A stretch of DNA of 64,000 nt from Acinetobacter sp. A47 (GTDB lineage Bacteria; Pseudomonadota; Gammaproteobacteria; Pseudomonadales; Moraxellaceae), in contig NZ_JSUS01000001.1 in assembly GCF_000805455.1 (NCBI RefSeq), positions 496,001 to 560,000 of the forward strand, read 5' to 3'. Each line of letters begins with the position of its first letter. The first letter of the stretch is position 1. Position numbers and translations under genes: made by a program. The notes under the pieces were generated by a model that did not search any database, was not told the DNA's origin, and saw nothing but the letters and a program-made list of their open reading frames with translations. Of this stretch, positions 1-9,368 are shown piece by piece.

Positions 1-191
1 AGGAGCGGAAAGAAAACTCCGTAATGCGTCCATGTATAAAATTTTTCTGCGGTACGGGGCCGGATAATCTCCGGTTCGGAAAAAGGGATCGTTGAATACT
101 TGACTGCTTTATCTAAAGTGCTCTGCGCAAGCAACAGGCTTTTGCCCAGGAGCTTGCTGGTCAGCGAAGTCGGTGGCAATTGTTTTTTCAT
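1..191 (-). CDS. Hypothetical protein, N-terminal part only
   Basis: The ATG is at 189-191 on the minus strand and an open frame runs off the left edge, giving 63 visible residues beginning MKKQLPPTSLTSKLLGK. No signal peptide or catalytic motif is visible in this part and I do not recognise the family. It lies 100 bases downstream of the DUF815 ATPase gene on the same strand, so it could be co-transcribed or have its own promoter in that gap. Identity cannot be judged from so short a piece. Confidence 0.6.
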   Translation of the reverse strand, partial: MKKQLPPTSLTSKLLGKSLLLAQSTLDKAVKYSTIPFSEPEIIRPRTAEKFYTWTHYGVFFPL

Positions 192-291
192 CTCGTTTTC
201 CTAAACTCGGTTTACGCTGGAGAGTAGGTTAGGGAAAACAATTGCCCATGCTAAGCGGAAATGAGGACAAAACCACAGCTTTAGAGGACAA

Positions 292-1182
292 CTAACTACT
301 TAACTTTTTAGGTAATTTTTCTAAATTTTGTGAACCAATCCAATGTTTTGAGAACTGGTACGCGGCACGTCCGGAACGCTGTCCACGGGCCTGACACCAT
401 TTTAAACTTTCAGCCCGGACCAGCTCGTTATATTCCAGTCCAGCCTTGACAATATAGTGCTCAACGATTTGCAGATAAAGCTGCTGATCCATAGGATAGA
501 ATGAAAGCCATAGTCCAAAGCGATCCGAGAGTGAGATTTTCTCTTCAATGGCTTCTTGTGGATGCAGTTCTGTATATTGGGGTACATCGACTTTACGCAC
601 CGGGGTATTTTCATGCATAAACTCAGGGAGCAAATGACGACGGTTACTGGTGGCATAAATAATAAAATTGCTAGAACCGGACTGGAGTGAACCATCCAGA
701 ACGCTTTTTAAACTGCGATAGTTTTCATCTTCAGCGTTAAACGCCAGATCATCACAATAGACAATAAATTTTTCCGGGCGTGTTTCAATCAGCTTTTGAA
801 TTTTAGGCAAGTCTGACAGATCATCACGTTCAATCTCGATCAGGCGCAGCCCCTGAGCCGAATATTCGGTAAGCAGGGCGCGTACGATTGAAGATTTCCC
901 GGTGCCACGGGAGCCTGTTAAAAGCACATCATTGGCAGGAAAGCCATTCAGGAATTGTCGTGTGTTGTGGATAATCTTGTCTTTCTGGCGTTCAATCCCT
1001 TTTAAATCTTCCAGATACATTTTTTTTGGCTGTTGTATGGCAACCAGCTGCTGGTTTTCCCAGCGAAAAGCAATTGCAGAAAAGTCTGTGGGCTGTTTTG
1101 GGGCAGGAAGCACTTGCTGCAGTTGTGTCAGGACATTTGATAAAGACTGGATGATAGATTCAGGTAAATCAAGGATCGCCAT
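292..1182 (-). CDS. AAA+ ATP-binding protein, DUF815 family
   Basis: A 296-residue protein with a clear P-loop (GSRGTGKSS, about residue 91) and a Walker B-like stretch (FIVYCDDLAF, about residue 141), followed by an AAA+ sensor-like region with the words YATSNRRHLLP. This matches the DUF815 family of predicted AAA+ ATPases, single-domain cytoplasmic proteins of unknown cellular role that are widespread in proteobacteria. The length is typical. The gene stands alone, divergent from the patatin gene, and the 174-base gap between them holds both promoters. No function beyond ATP binding can be assigned. Confidence 0.85.
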   Translation of the reverse strand: MAILDLPESIIQSLSNVLTQLQQVLPAPKQPTDFSAIAFRWENQQLVAIQQPKKMYLEDLKGIERQKDKIIHNTRQFLNGFPANDVLLTGSRGTGKSSIVRALLTEYSAQGLRLIEIERDDLSDLPKIQKLIETRPEKFIVYCDDLAFNAEDENYRSLKSVLDGSLQSGSSNFIIYATSNRRHLLPEFMHENTPVRKVDVPQYTELHPQEAIEEKISLSDRFGLWLSFYPMDQQLYLQIVEHYIVKAGLEYNELVRAESLKWCQARGQRSGRAAYQFSKHWIGSQNLEKLPKKLSS

Positions 1183-1286
1183 ACATACAAACCAAACTTA
1201 ATGATGAATAGCGATACTAACATTGCCGTGACCAAAATAAAGAATATCTCATCAGAAAGATCGAAATAAATCGATTTTACCCTTGA

Positions 1287-1316
1287 TTGTTACAACAGCT
1301 TTTTGCATTGTATAGG
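1287..1316 (+). promoter_or_regulatory. Probable sigma-70 promoter of the patatin gene
   Basis: The -35 box TTGTTA (1287-1292) and -10 box TATAGG (1311-1316) are 18 bases apart, placing the transcription start near 1323. A ribosome binding site (AGGA) lies just before the ATG at 1357. Confidence 0.45.
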
Positions 1317-1356
1317 TGCAAGAATATAAAAAATATACTGAAAATCAGGATCGCGA

Positions 1357-2865
1357 ATGTTCAATAGAGTTCAGGAAAAAAAGAATACATATCAGTCGCA
1401 TAGGGTTGATGTGTTAAAAGAACACTTACGACACGCAAGTTGTTATGAGGAATGGAAGGAAATTGCCCTAAAGCTGGACGAAGAGTCGGGGCATGAAGCA
1501 TGGAAATATGACAATGAATCGCCCTATTTTGATGCAGAAATCTTGTCCAAGCGTTATAACCTATTAAAAAAATATCGCACCCAGCACCGGACTCTTGATC
1601 TGATCTATGTATTGAGAGAGGGATTGTCCTATGATTTTGCCAATATTGGTCATCCCATGTTATTTGCCGAGACCTGTATCGGCACCAAAAAGATTATTGA
1701 AAGCTATGTTGAGGAAATGAGTGACTGTTTCCGCTATCTGGCCTCAAGTGAATGCATTACCTTTCAGCTAAAAGAAAAAATCCAGTTTTTTGAAGACTGC
1801 CAGACTGCTTATGGACAGCCAGCCCTGATGTTTTCAGGCGGGGCAACATTAGGGCTGTTTCATACAGGTGTATGTAAAGCGCTGCTAGAACAGGACTTAA
1901 TGCCCCGGGTATTGTCCGGTTCCAGTGCCGGCGCCATCATGACCGGAATGCTGGGTGTTTCGGCACCAGATCAGGTTCCGGATTTGCTAAAAGGTGAACA
2001 CTTCTTTAGCGATGCCTTCAAGTTTAGAAAACTGCGTGAGCTGATCAGGGGACATGGCGGATTTGCCGATGTCATGTATTTAAAACAGTTCCTGATGCAA
2101 AACCTGGGAGACCTGACCTTTGCCGAGGCTTACCAGCAGTCCGGACGCCATATCAACATCGTGATTGCCCCGTATAATACTGCCCAAAGCCCACGGATCA
2201 TGAATGCCTTGACTGCACCGAATGTATTGGTCTGGAGCGCGGTTCTGGCATCTTGTGCAGTGCCCGTCCTGTTTCCGCCTGTGCATTTGACCAGTAAGCG
2301 TTATGACGGCCAGCATACCCCGTATCTGGCCAATACCAAATGGGTCGATGGCAGTATGCGTAGTGATTTTCCACAGGAAAAAATGGCCCGGCTTTATAAC
2401 ATAAATTACACCATTGCCAGTCAGGTCAACCCACATATTGTGCCCTTCATGCAAAGTGATACTGAACGGTTCCGCCGGGATGTACTGAGCTGGCCTGAAC
2501 GCATCGTTCGACGTCAGGGTAAAGCGATTGCACTTGAGATGATGGATTTAACCCGTAATTATGTTGGTGGATTCTTTCCGGTTCGCCGTGCGCTGGATCA
2601 TGGTTATGGAATTTTGGGACAGCGCTATTATGGCGATGTCAATATCATTGCCAAATACGGTTTAAGGCATTACAGCTATATGTTGAAAAATCCACGGCCA
2701 AAGCTGTTTAAAATCTTGCAACGGGAAGGCGAGCGTGCAACCTGGCCAAAAATTTCTGCCATTGAAACCCATGCCCGGATTGGTAAAACCATTGAGCATT
2801 GTTTAACATCATTGCGAAAGCAGGAAGAAAAGCAGCAGAATGAGTTCTACTACGTGGATCTTTGA
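1357..2865 (+). CDS. Patatin-like phospholipase with N-terminal DUF3336
   Basis: A 502-residue protein. The first 150 residues resemble the DUF3336 region found in front of the patatin domain in TGL-type lipases. The patatin core follows, with oxyanion loop GGATLGLFHTG (about residue 160), nucleophile elbow GSSAGA (serine near residue 188) and catalytic aspartate in VDGSM (about residue 330). The family forms a Ser-Asp dyad and hydrolyses acyl-glycerols or phospholipids. There is no signal peptide, so it is probably cytoplasmic or peripherally membrane bound. It overlaps the next gene, a protein kinase, by 26 bases, which suggests translational coupling. Confidence 0.88.
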   Translation: MFNRVQEKKNTYQSHRVDVLKEHLRHASCYEEWKEIALKLDEESGHEAWKYDNESPYFDAEILSKRYNLLKKYRTQHRTLDLIYVLREGLSYDFANIGHPMLFAETCIGTKKIIESYVEEMSDCFRYLASSECITFQLKEKIQFFEDCQTAYGQPALMFSGGATLGLFHTGVCKALLEQDLMPRVLSGSSAGAIMTGMLGVSAPDQVPDLLKGEHFFSDAFKFRKLRELIRGHGGFADVMYLKQFLMQNLGDLTFAEAYQQSGRHINIVIAPYNTAQSPRIMNALTAPNVLVWSAVLASCAVPVLFPPVHLTSKRYDGQHTPYLANTKWVDGSMRSDFPQEKMARLYNINYTIASQVNPHIVPFMQSDTERFRRDVLSWPERIVRRQGKAIALEMMDLTRNYVGGFFPVRRALDHGYGILGQRYYGDVNIIAKYGLRHYSYMLKNPRPKLFKILQREGERATWPKISAIETHARIGKTIEHCLTSLRKQEEKQQNEFYYVDL

Positions 2866-3664
2866 CCCCGAGATACAACCTGAAAACCTCACTTTAGTGA
2901 CGAAAGCTAAAAGCTATGCCTTTGGCCGGCGCTTGTATCGCTGCGATATTAATCAGCAGCGTCATTGGCTCAAGTTTCATCAGTTCAATACACAGCCGGA
3001 CTTGGAGCAGGCATTTCTGCGTGAGCTGGATTTTTATCGGCAGCCAGGCAACGGGCATAGCATTTTATTACCGCATCGGCTGGTTCCAATCCGGCCGTTT
3101 AAGCATTTACTGGAGGCCACAGGTGCAGAGATCGGCTTGCTAACGGTCGATGCACCATCCGATTTTTTTCCTCCGCTTAACCATAACCTTGATATCGGGC
3201 TGATCCGGCAACAGCTGTTGAAGGCTCTGGATAGCCTGGATGCATTGCATCAGGCTGGCTGGATTCATGGTGATTTGAAGGCCGAGCATTTTCGCTTATA
3301 TGACGGTAACTGCACACTGATCGACTTTGAACAGTGCCTGAGGATAGGGCAGTCCATTCAGCGTTTAGAGGCTACGCCACGTTATATGGCACCTGAATTA
3401 TTTCATGGGGCAGGGAAGAGTATCCAGAGTGACTTATATGCCTTTGGGATTATTGTGTATGAATGGTTGAGCCGAAACAGATTGCAGGCCAGAACTTATC
3501 ATGATTGGGCGCTATTGCACTGCCAGCATTTACAGATTGGGCTTCCTGAGCAGTTGCAAGTTTTTTTGCCCTTACTGCAAGGTTTATTACAGAAACATAT
3601 CCAGCAACGTTTTCTATCTGTTGCAGCAGTAAAAAACGGTCTAAACAGCACTTTTTCGCTCTAA
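2840..3664 (+). CDS. Hanks-type serine/threonine protein kinase-like protein
   Basis: A 274-residue single-domain protein. It has a catalytic loop HGDLK (about residue 142, in place of HRDLK), metal-binding DFE (about residue 160, in place of DFG) and an activation-segment end MAPELF (about residue 183), followed by SDLYAFGIIVYEWL, typical of helix F in eukaryotic-like kinases. A candidate ATP-binding lysine is in WLKFHQ near residue 44. There is no transmembrane segment and no PASTA domain. It starts inside the 3' end of the patatin gene, so the two are probably one operon and may act on each other. The DFE variant leaves activity uncertain. Confidence 0.8.
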   Translation: MSSTTWIFDPEIQPENLTLVTKAKSYAFGRRLYRCDINQQRHWLKFHQFNTQPDLEQAFLRELDFYRQPGNGHSILLPHRLVPIRPFKHLLEATGAEIGLLTVDAPSDFFPPLNHNLDIGLIRQQLLKALDSLDALHQAGWIHGDLKAEHFRLYDGNCTLIDFEQCLRIGQSIQRLEATPRYMAPELFHGAGKSIQSDLYAFGIIVYEWLSRNRLQARTYHDWALLHCQHLQIGLPEQLQVFLPLLQGLLQKHIQQRFLSVAAVKNGLNSTFSL

Positions 3665-3729
3665 AAGTAAACATAACACCTTGATTTGAATATTATATGT
3701 TCACTTGATAGGTTTTTTCTCAGAAAGAC

Positions 3730-3758
3730 TTGTCATCAGAAATGTTTATCTCTAATAT
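3730..3758 (+). promoter_or_regulatory. Sigma-70 promoter of tRNA-Leu copy 1
   Basis: TTGTCA (3730-3735) and TAATAT (3753-3758) are separated by exactly 17 bases and lie 11 bases before the mature tRNA 5' end. Confidence 0.75.
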
Positions 3759-3769
3759 ACAAATCCATC

Positions 3770-3854
3770 GGGGGCGTGGCGAAATTGGTAGACGCACTGG
3801 ATTTAGGTTCCAGCGCCGCAAGGTGTAAGAGTTCGAGTCTCTTCGCCCCCACCA
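3770..3854 (+). tRNA. tRNA-Leu (anticodon TAG), copy 1
   Basis: An 85-base tRNA with a long variable arm. The acceptor stem GGGGGCG pairs with CGCCCCC. The anticodon stem CTGGA/TCCAG encloses loop TTTAGGT, giving anticodon TAG (reads CUA). The CCA is encoded at 3852-3854. Confidence 0.95.
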
Positions 3855-3860
3855 AATTCA

Positions 3861-3889
3861 AAAAAGCAAGTTTAACTTGCTTTTTTTTA
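3861..3889 (+). terminator. Hairpin terminator/attenuator between tRNA-Leu and tRNA-Trp
   Basis: A GCAAG/CTTGC stem flanked by A-rich and T-rich arms ends in eight T. It lies between the two tRNAs. The equivalent in the second copy is degenerate, so readthrough there is likely stronger. Confidence 0.6.
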
Positions 3890-3925
3890 TGATTAAAGGT
3901 CGAGATGCCTTAATCATGCGATTAT

Positions 3926-3999
3926 AGAGGATTGGTGTAATGGTAGCATGACGGTCTCCAAAACCGTTCGTCAAGGTTCGAGTCCTTGATCCTCTGCCA
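3926..3999 (+). tRNA. tRNA-Trp (anticodon CCA), copy 1
   Basis: A 74-base tRNA. Acceptor AGAGGAT/ATCCTCT, anticodon stem ACGGT/ACCGT with loop CTCCAAA giving anticodon CCA, T stem CAAGG/CCTTG, discriminator G73 as expected for tryptophan, and encoded CCA. The D arm is short (GTGT/GCAT). Confidence 0.9.
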
Positions 4000-4013
4000 A
4001 ACAAATAAAAGGG

Positions 4014-4038
4014 CCCTTGTGACAGCAAGGGTTTTTTT
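4014..4038 (+). terminator. Rho-independent terminator of tRNA block 1
   Basis: Stem CCCTTG (4014-4019) with CAAGGG (4026-4031) is followed by seven T. Confidence 0.8.
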
Positions 4039-4112
4039 ATTACCTGCAATTTGGTGGGTTGTACATAAAAAAAGCATTAGATTTCATAGATATGTTTTTT
4101 TATAAAAAAGAC

Positions 4113-4141
4113 TTGTCATGAGGAAAGTTTCTCTCTAATAT
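4113..4141 (+). promoter_or_regulatory. Sigma-70 promoter of tRNA-Leu copy 2
   Basis: TTGTCA (4113-4118) and TAATAT (4136-4141) have a 17-base spacer of different sequence from copy 1. Both hexamers are unchanged, which implies the second block is independently expressed. Confidence 0.75.
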
Positions 4142-4152
4142 ACACACCCATC

Positions 4153-4237
4153 GGGGGCGTGGCGAAATTGGTAGACGCACTGGATTTAGGTTCCAGCGCC
4201 GCAAGGTGTAAGAGTTCGAGTCTCTTCGCCCCCACCA
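4153..4237 (+). tRNA. tRNA-Leu (anticodon TAG), copy 2
   Basis: Identical in sequence to the tRNA at 3770-3854, with the same anticodon TAG and encoded CCA (4235-4237). Confidence 0.95.
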
Positions 4238-4305
4238 AATTTAAAAAGTGAGTTTATCTTGCTTTTTTATGATTAAAGGTTGAGATACCTTGATCATGCG
4301 ATTAT

Positions 4306-4379
4306 AGAGGATTGGTGTAATGGTAGCATGACGGTCTCCAAAACCGTTCGTCAAGGTTCGAGTCCTTGATCCTCTGCCA
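4306..4379 (+). tRNA. tRNA-Trp (anticodon CCA), copy 2
   Basis: Identical to the tRNA at 3926-3999, with G73 and encoded CCA (4377-4379). Confidence 0.9.
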
Positions 4380-4392
4380 AATAAATAAAAAG

Positions 4393-4418
4393 GCCCTTGT
4401 GAAAACAAGGGCTTTTTT
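4393..4418 (+). terminator. Rho-independent terminator of tRNA block 2
   Basis: Perfect 8-bp stem GCCCTTGT/ACAAGGGC with a GAAA tetraloop, followed by six T. Confidence 0.85.
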
Positions 4419-4843
4419 ATTGTCCGTAATTTTGTGTATGCCATGTGGTTTTTAGTGGGGAGTGACCACGGTGGGGACGTGCCTGTATAGAAAAACTAAG
4501 GCAGCGTCGTTTCAAATATTTTGTATTTCTTTCTTAAGGTTCTCGGTTTGATCATATGGGCCATGAATTCTGCCAAAACTCGTAAATTTTCAGCCAAATA
4601 GTTTTCATATTGATATTGTCAATGAATAAAATGACAAAAAACAGTCCATTTTTTGCTTAATTTTAAATTTTTTACAGCAATTAGTTTTTGAATAATAAGA
4701 GCATCAGCCTGAAGATGCATTTCTTGATGTTATTCAATCTTGGTTTCAGGTAAATGAAAGTAGTCAAAAAAGACTTGCATGATTAAAGTCAGCCCAGCGT
4801 CAATTGGCCGGGCTAGGGAAATTTAATAATTAAGGAATAAGAA
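4419..4843. other. AT-rich intergenic stretch upstream of astA
   Basis: No convincing gene. Two short hairpins are visible: GCATC/GATGC near 4702-4719 and AGCCC/GGGCT near 4792-4814, the latter about 30 bases before a small open frame. The leader and promoter of astA must lie here, but I could not settle on one promoter. Confidence 0.4.
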
Positions 4844-4948
4844 ATGTTTGGATTATGCATGGTTCGGCAGAGAAACGGTAAACTAGATGAATTTACTCAC
4901 CCTGCTCATCAAGATTGTACCCGTCCGTTTTTGATCCGGGTAAGCTGA
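4844..4948 (+). CDS. Possible 34-residue leader peptide before astA
   Basis: An ATG at 4844 has a plausible ribosome binding site (AAGGA about 7 bases upstream). It opens a 34-codon frame (begins MFGLCMVRQRNGK) that stops at 4948, overlapping the purine-rich site that serves astA. No family is recognised. The position suggests a translationally coupled leader peptide, but the frame is short and may be chance. Confidence 0.25.
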   Translation: MFGLCMVRQRNGKLDEFTHPAHQDCTRPFLIRVS

Positions 4949-4960
4949 GGGGAATAGCGC

Positions 4961-5998
4961 ATGATGATTATTCGTTATATCCAGCAGAAAGATATTCATG
5001 ATCTTTACCAACTGGCAAAAAAAGCAGGTTTTGGCCTAACTTCATTGCAACCTGATATGGAAATATTGGCTGCCCGTATCGACCGGGCTGTCAAGACGGT
5101 TGAGGGTAAGCTGGATAAGTCAGAGCAAGGTTACCTGTTTGCACTGGAAGATACTGCCCTGAACAAGGTGGTTGGTGTTTGTGGAATTGAGGTCGCACTT
5201 GGATTAAAAGAGCCCTGGTATAATTTCCATGTGGGTACCCAGGTCCACTCCTCGGAACCTTTGAATGTTTATAAGGCCCTGCCGACTTTATATCTCAGTA
5301 ATAACCATACCAACTGTAGTGAACTTTGTACCTTGTTTCTAGATCCGGATTATCGTTTAAACAAGAACGGTAAATTCCTTTCCAAGGTGCGTTTTTTATT
5401 CCTGTCAGCCTTTCGTCAATATTTTGAAGAAACGATTGTAGCTGAAATGCGCGGTTTTTCTGATGAGCATGGGCGTTCACCTTTTTGGGATGCAGTAGGG
5501 CATAAATTCTTTGATATGGAATTTGCCAAGGCAGATTATCTGAGTGGAACAGGTAAAAAGGTGTTTATCGCAGAATTGATGCCACGACATCCACTATATG
5601 TGGATATGTTGCCTGATGAGGCCAAGGCGGTGATTGGAGCAGTACATCCCAACACGGTGCCCGCTTATAATCTCCTGATTGAAGAAGGATTGCGTTATAA
5701 GGGCTATGTGGATATCTTTGATGGCGGTGCAACCTTGCAAGCCGATATTGAACACCTGCGCGCAATGAAGGACAGCCATGTGGTGAGGGTAGAGGTGGTG
5801 CAGCAGGAAAATATCCCTGTTGCTGATGCGCCGTATATTGTAGCCAATGATGATTATGACCATTACCGTGCCATTCTGGTCTATAGTTCACCTGCACACG
5901 ATGTTCTGAAACTGAGTGAGGAACAGGCTCATCAGCTGCATGTCAGCGATGGCGATTCAGTCCGGGTGTTGAATATTGAAATTCAAAAAAAATCTTAA
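4961..5998 (+). CDS. astA: Arginine N-succinyltransferase
   Basis: A 345-residue protein matching AstA along its length, with family blocks such as SELCTLFLDPDYR, AEMRGFSDEHGRSPFWDA, FIAELMPRHPLY and GYVDIFDGG. AstA transfers succinate from succinyl-CoA to the alpha-amino group of arginine, the first step of the AST pathway of arginine breakdown in the cytoplasm. Usual length is about 340-345. A strong site GAGGGG precedes the tandem ATG codons at 4961/4964. Unusually, no astC, astD, astB or astE is adjacent. The next gene is an amino-acid permease, so this copy may be a second or relocated astA. Confidence 0.92.
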   Translation: MMIIRYIQQKDIHDLYQLAKKAGFGLTSLQPDMEILAARIDRAVKTVEGKLDKSEQGYLFALEDTALNKVVGVCGIEVALGLKEPWYNFHVGTQVHSSEPLNVYKALPTLYLSNNHTNCSELCTLFLDPDYRLNKNGKFLSKVRFLFLSAFRQYFEETIVAEMRGFSDEHGRSPFWDAVGHKFFDMEFAKADYLSGTGKKVFIAELMPRHPLYVDMLPDEAKAVIGAVHPNTVPAYNLLIEEGLRYKGYVDIFDGGATLQADIEHLRAMKDSHVVRVEVVQQENIPVADAPYIVANDDYDHYRAILVYSSPAHDVLKLSEEQAHQLHVSDGDSVRVLNIEIQKKS

Positions 5999-6072
5999 AG
6001 TGGGTCTGATCCGGCGCTGCAATTAATTCATGTAAAAGTTATGTGAATTATGTGATAATTTCATCAGCAAAA

Positions 6073-6107
6073 ATCTGTTTATAGGAGTAACGATCTTATA
6101 AACAGAT
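6073..6107. repeat. Inverted repeat downstream of astA
   Basis: An 11-bp perfect inverted repeat (6073-6083 and 6097-6107) with a 13-base loop lies in the 386-base gap between astA and the permease gene. No T run follows, so it is more likely an operator or mRNA hairpin than a terminator. The rest of the gap (5999-6384) shows no gene. Confidence 0.55.
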
Positions 6108-6384
6108 AGATAACCAGACAAGGCAGGGAACAGCTATTTAAGATCCGGGTGGCTGGTTGCTTGGTTGCCTGTTCAATCGGTAAAGCCGTGATATATCGGC
6201 CAAAAATGGCTGGTGAATAAGAAATAAGCCTATAAGCAATAATTGATAAGTGAGGTGAACCGATCAGGAGGATTTTTTTAAGCGCGAATAAGGAAAAACG
6301 GAATTTTTATAAACAGGCGGTTTGAAAATATTTTATTTTTATCAATTGCTTATAATGGTTGTTGGAAGTTGGAGTAAGGATTAC

Positions 6385-7839
6385 ATGAGTCAGAAGAATA
6401 ACGAAATGCAACTTCAGGATGGAGTGCAGCAAGGGAGTGGGCAGGAAGAAGAAAAACTGCAACGCTCTTTGACCAATCGGCATATCCAGATGATTGCGAT
6501 TGGTGGTGCAATTGGTACAGGGTTATTTATGGGCTCTGGCAAGACCTTGAGTGTTTCTGGTACCTCGATTGTTTTAACTTATTTAATTATCGGTTTTTTC
6601 TTTTTCTTTGTGATGCGGGCAATGGGAGAGCTATTGCTGGCCAATACAAATTTCAAAACCTTTGCAGACTTTGCAACCGCCTATATAGGCCCCTGGGCCG
6701 GATTTTTTCTGGGCTGGTCTTATTGGTGTAACTGGATTATTACCGCGATTGCAGATGTGATCGTCATTGGGGGCTATATGCAGTTCTGGTATCCTGACAT
6801 ACCGGTCTGGATTCCTGCATTTACTTCTCTGGCTATTTTAACCATTCTCAATTTTGTGGCTGTACGAATGTTTGGAGAGCTGGAATTCTGGTTTTCCCTG
6901 ATCAAGATTTCTGCCATTATTTTATTTATTCTTGCCGGGATTTATCTTATCAGTACAGGCTTTACTTCCCCAAGTGGTGTTAAGGCGTCAATGAGCCACG
7001 TGTTTGAAACCCAGTCCATGTTTCCTTATGGTGTCACCGGGTTTTTGGCGGGCTTCCAGATCGCGATTTTTGCCTTTGTCGGGATTGAACTGGTCGGTAC
7101 GACTGCGGCTGAAACCAAAGATCCACATAAATCCTTACCTAAGGCAATTAACTCCATTCCGTTGCGTATTCTGCTGTTTTATGTCGGGGCGCTGGTCTGT
7201 ATTATTGCTGTGACGTCGTGGGCAAAAATTTCACCTGAGAAAAGTCCATTTGTTGAAATGTTTTCTTTGATTGGCTTGCCGATTGCAGCAGGTCTGGTCA
7301 ATTTTGTGGTGGCAACTTCGGCACTTTCTTCTGCCAATAGCGGAATTTTTGCGACCAGCCGTATGCTTTATGGTCTGTCTCTGGACAATGATGCACCGAA
7401 AAGCTTTAGCAAACTGTCAAAAAGAAAAGTGCCTATTCGTGGTCTGGTTTTCTCCATGACATGCGTGACTGTCGGGACTTCTATTTTATTTATTGTTCCC
7501 AATGTAATGACAGCATTTACAATTATTTCTGCATTAACCTCTATTTTGTGCATTTTTACGTTTATGCTGATTATTCTGTCTTATATCGGTTATCGTAAGA
7601 AGTATCCAGAGCTGCACCGGCAGTCCAAGTTTAAAATGCCGGGAGGATTATTTATGGCCTGGTTTACCATGCTATTTCTGGTCTTCACCATTGTTATTTT
7701 GGCTTTAGATCACGATACCCTGATCGCACTGGCTGTGTCACCGGTCTGGTTTATCGGATTATTGATTGCATACCGTCGTAAAAAGAAAAAAATGCTGGAG
7801 CTTGATCTGTTAAAGACCAGGGCAGTGGATTATGTTTAG
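6385..7839 (+). CDS. cycA: D-serine/D-alanine/glycine-type amino-acid permease
   Basis: An APC-superfamily permease of 484 residues with about 12 membrane spans. It follows Escherichia coli CycA closely in conserved blocks: GGAIGTGLFMGSGKT near the N-terminus, MRAMGELLL, FVGIELVGTTAAETKDP and NSGIFATSRML. The family imports small neutral amino acids by proton symport. The start is set at 6385 because TAAGGA lies about 7 bases upstream. The upstream frame would add 21 residues without family similarity. It follows astA on the same strand but 386 bases away. Substrate is inferred from similarity only; other AroP/GabP-like specificities are possible. Confidence 0.85.
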   Translation: MSQKNNEMQLQDGVQQGSGQEEEKLQRSLTNRHIQMIAIGGAIGTGLFMGSGKTLSVSGTSIVLTYLIIGFFFFFVMRAMGELLLANTNFKTFADFATAYIGPWAGFFLGWSYWCNWIITAIADVIVIGGYMQFWYPDIPVWIPAFTSLAILTILNFVAVRMFGELEFWFSLIKISAIILFILAGIYLISTGFTSPSGVKASMSHVFETQSMFPYGVTGFLAGFQIAIFAFVGIELVGTTAAETKDPHKSLPKAINSIPLRILLFYVGALVCIIAVTSWAKISPEKSPFVEMFSLIGLPIAAGLVNFVVATSALSSANSGIFATSRMLYGLSLDNDAPKSFSKLSKRKVPIRGLVFSMTCVTVGTSILFIVPNVMTAFTIISALTSILCIFTFMLIILSYIGYRKKYPELHRQSKFKMPGGLFMAWFTMLFLVFTIVILALDHDTLIALAVSPVWFIGLLIAYRRKKKKMLELDLLKTRAVDYV

Positions 7840-7882
7840 CTGATCTGAATGCGCTGCCAACAGTTGTGGCAGAGCTTGAAGC

Positions 7883-7914
7883 AAAAAAAAGCAGAGCCAA
7901 GGCTCTGCTTTTTT
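7883..7914. terminator. Bidirectional terminator between the permease gene and purB
   Basis: Eight A, then GCAGAGCC/GGCTCTGC (7891-7898, 7901-7908), then six T, symmetrical for the convergent genes. Confidence 0.85.
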
Positions 7915-7925
7915 CATCATCGGTT

Positions 7926-9323
<1,398 letters not shown>

Positions 9324-9368
9324 TTAATTTTGGAATAAACATAAAAAATAAAATCGTTGGCACATCGG

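Larger units (their letters stand above)
3708..4040 (+). repeat. Tandem duplication, copy 1 (promoter, tRNA-Leu, tRNA-Trp, terminator)
   Basis: This block and 4089-4418 are two diverged copies of one unit, about 381 bases apart. Each holds the same promoter spacing, an identical tRNA-Leu, an identical tRNA-Trp and a terminator. The tRNA sequences are conserved while the spacers have drifted, so the duplication is not recent. Confidence 0.85.
4089..4418 (+). repeat. Tandem duplication, copy 2 (promoter, tRNA-Leu, tRNA-Trp, terminator)
   Basis: The second, diverged copy of the unit at 3708-4040. The hairpin between the two tRNAs has lost its symmetry here, while the final terminator is stronger than in copy 1. 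Confidence 0.85.

Noticed and set aside
3686..3892. Open frame across the first tRNA-Leu
   Set aside because: It translates the tRNA itself; a chance frame.
3926..3999. tRNA-Trp read as a tRNA-Gly because of its glycine-like D arm
   Set aside because: The only 5-bp anticodon stem gives anticodon CCA, and the discriminator base is G as in tRNA-Trp.
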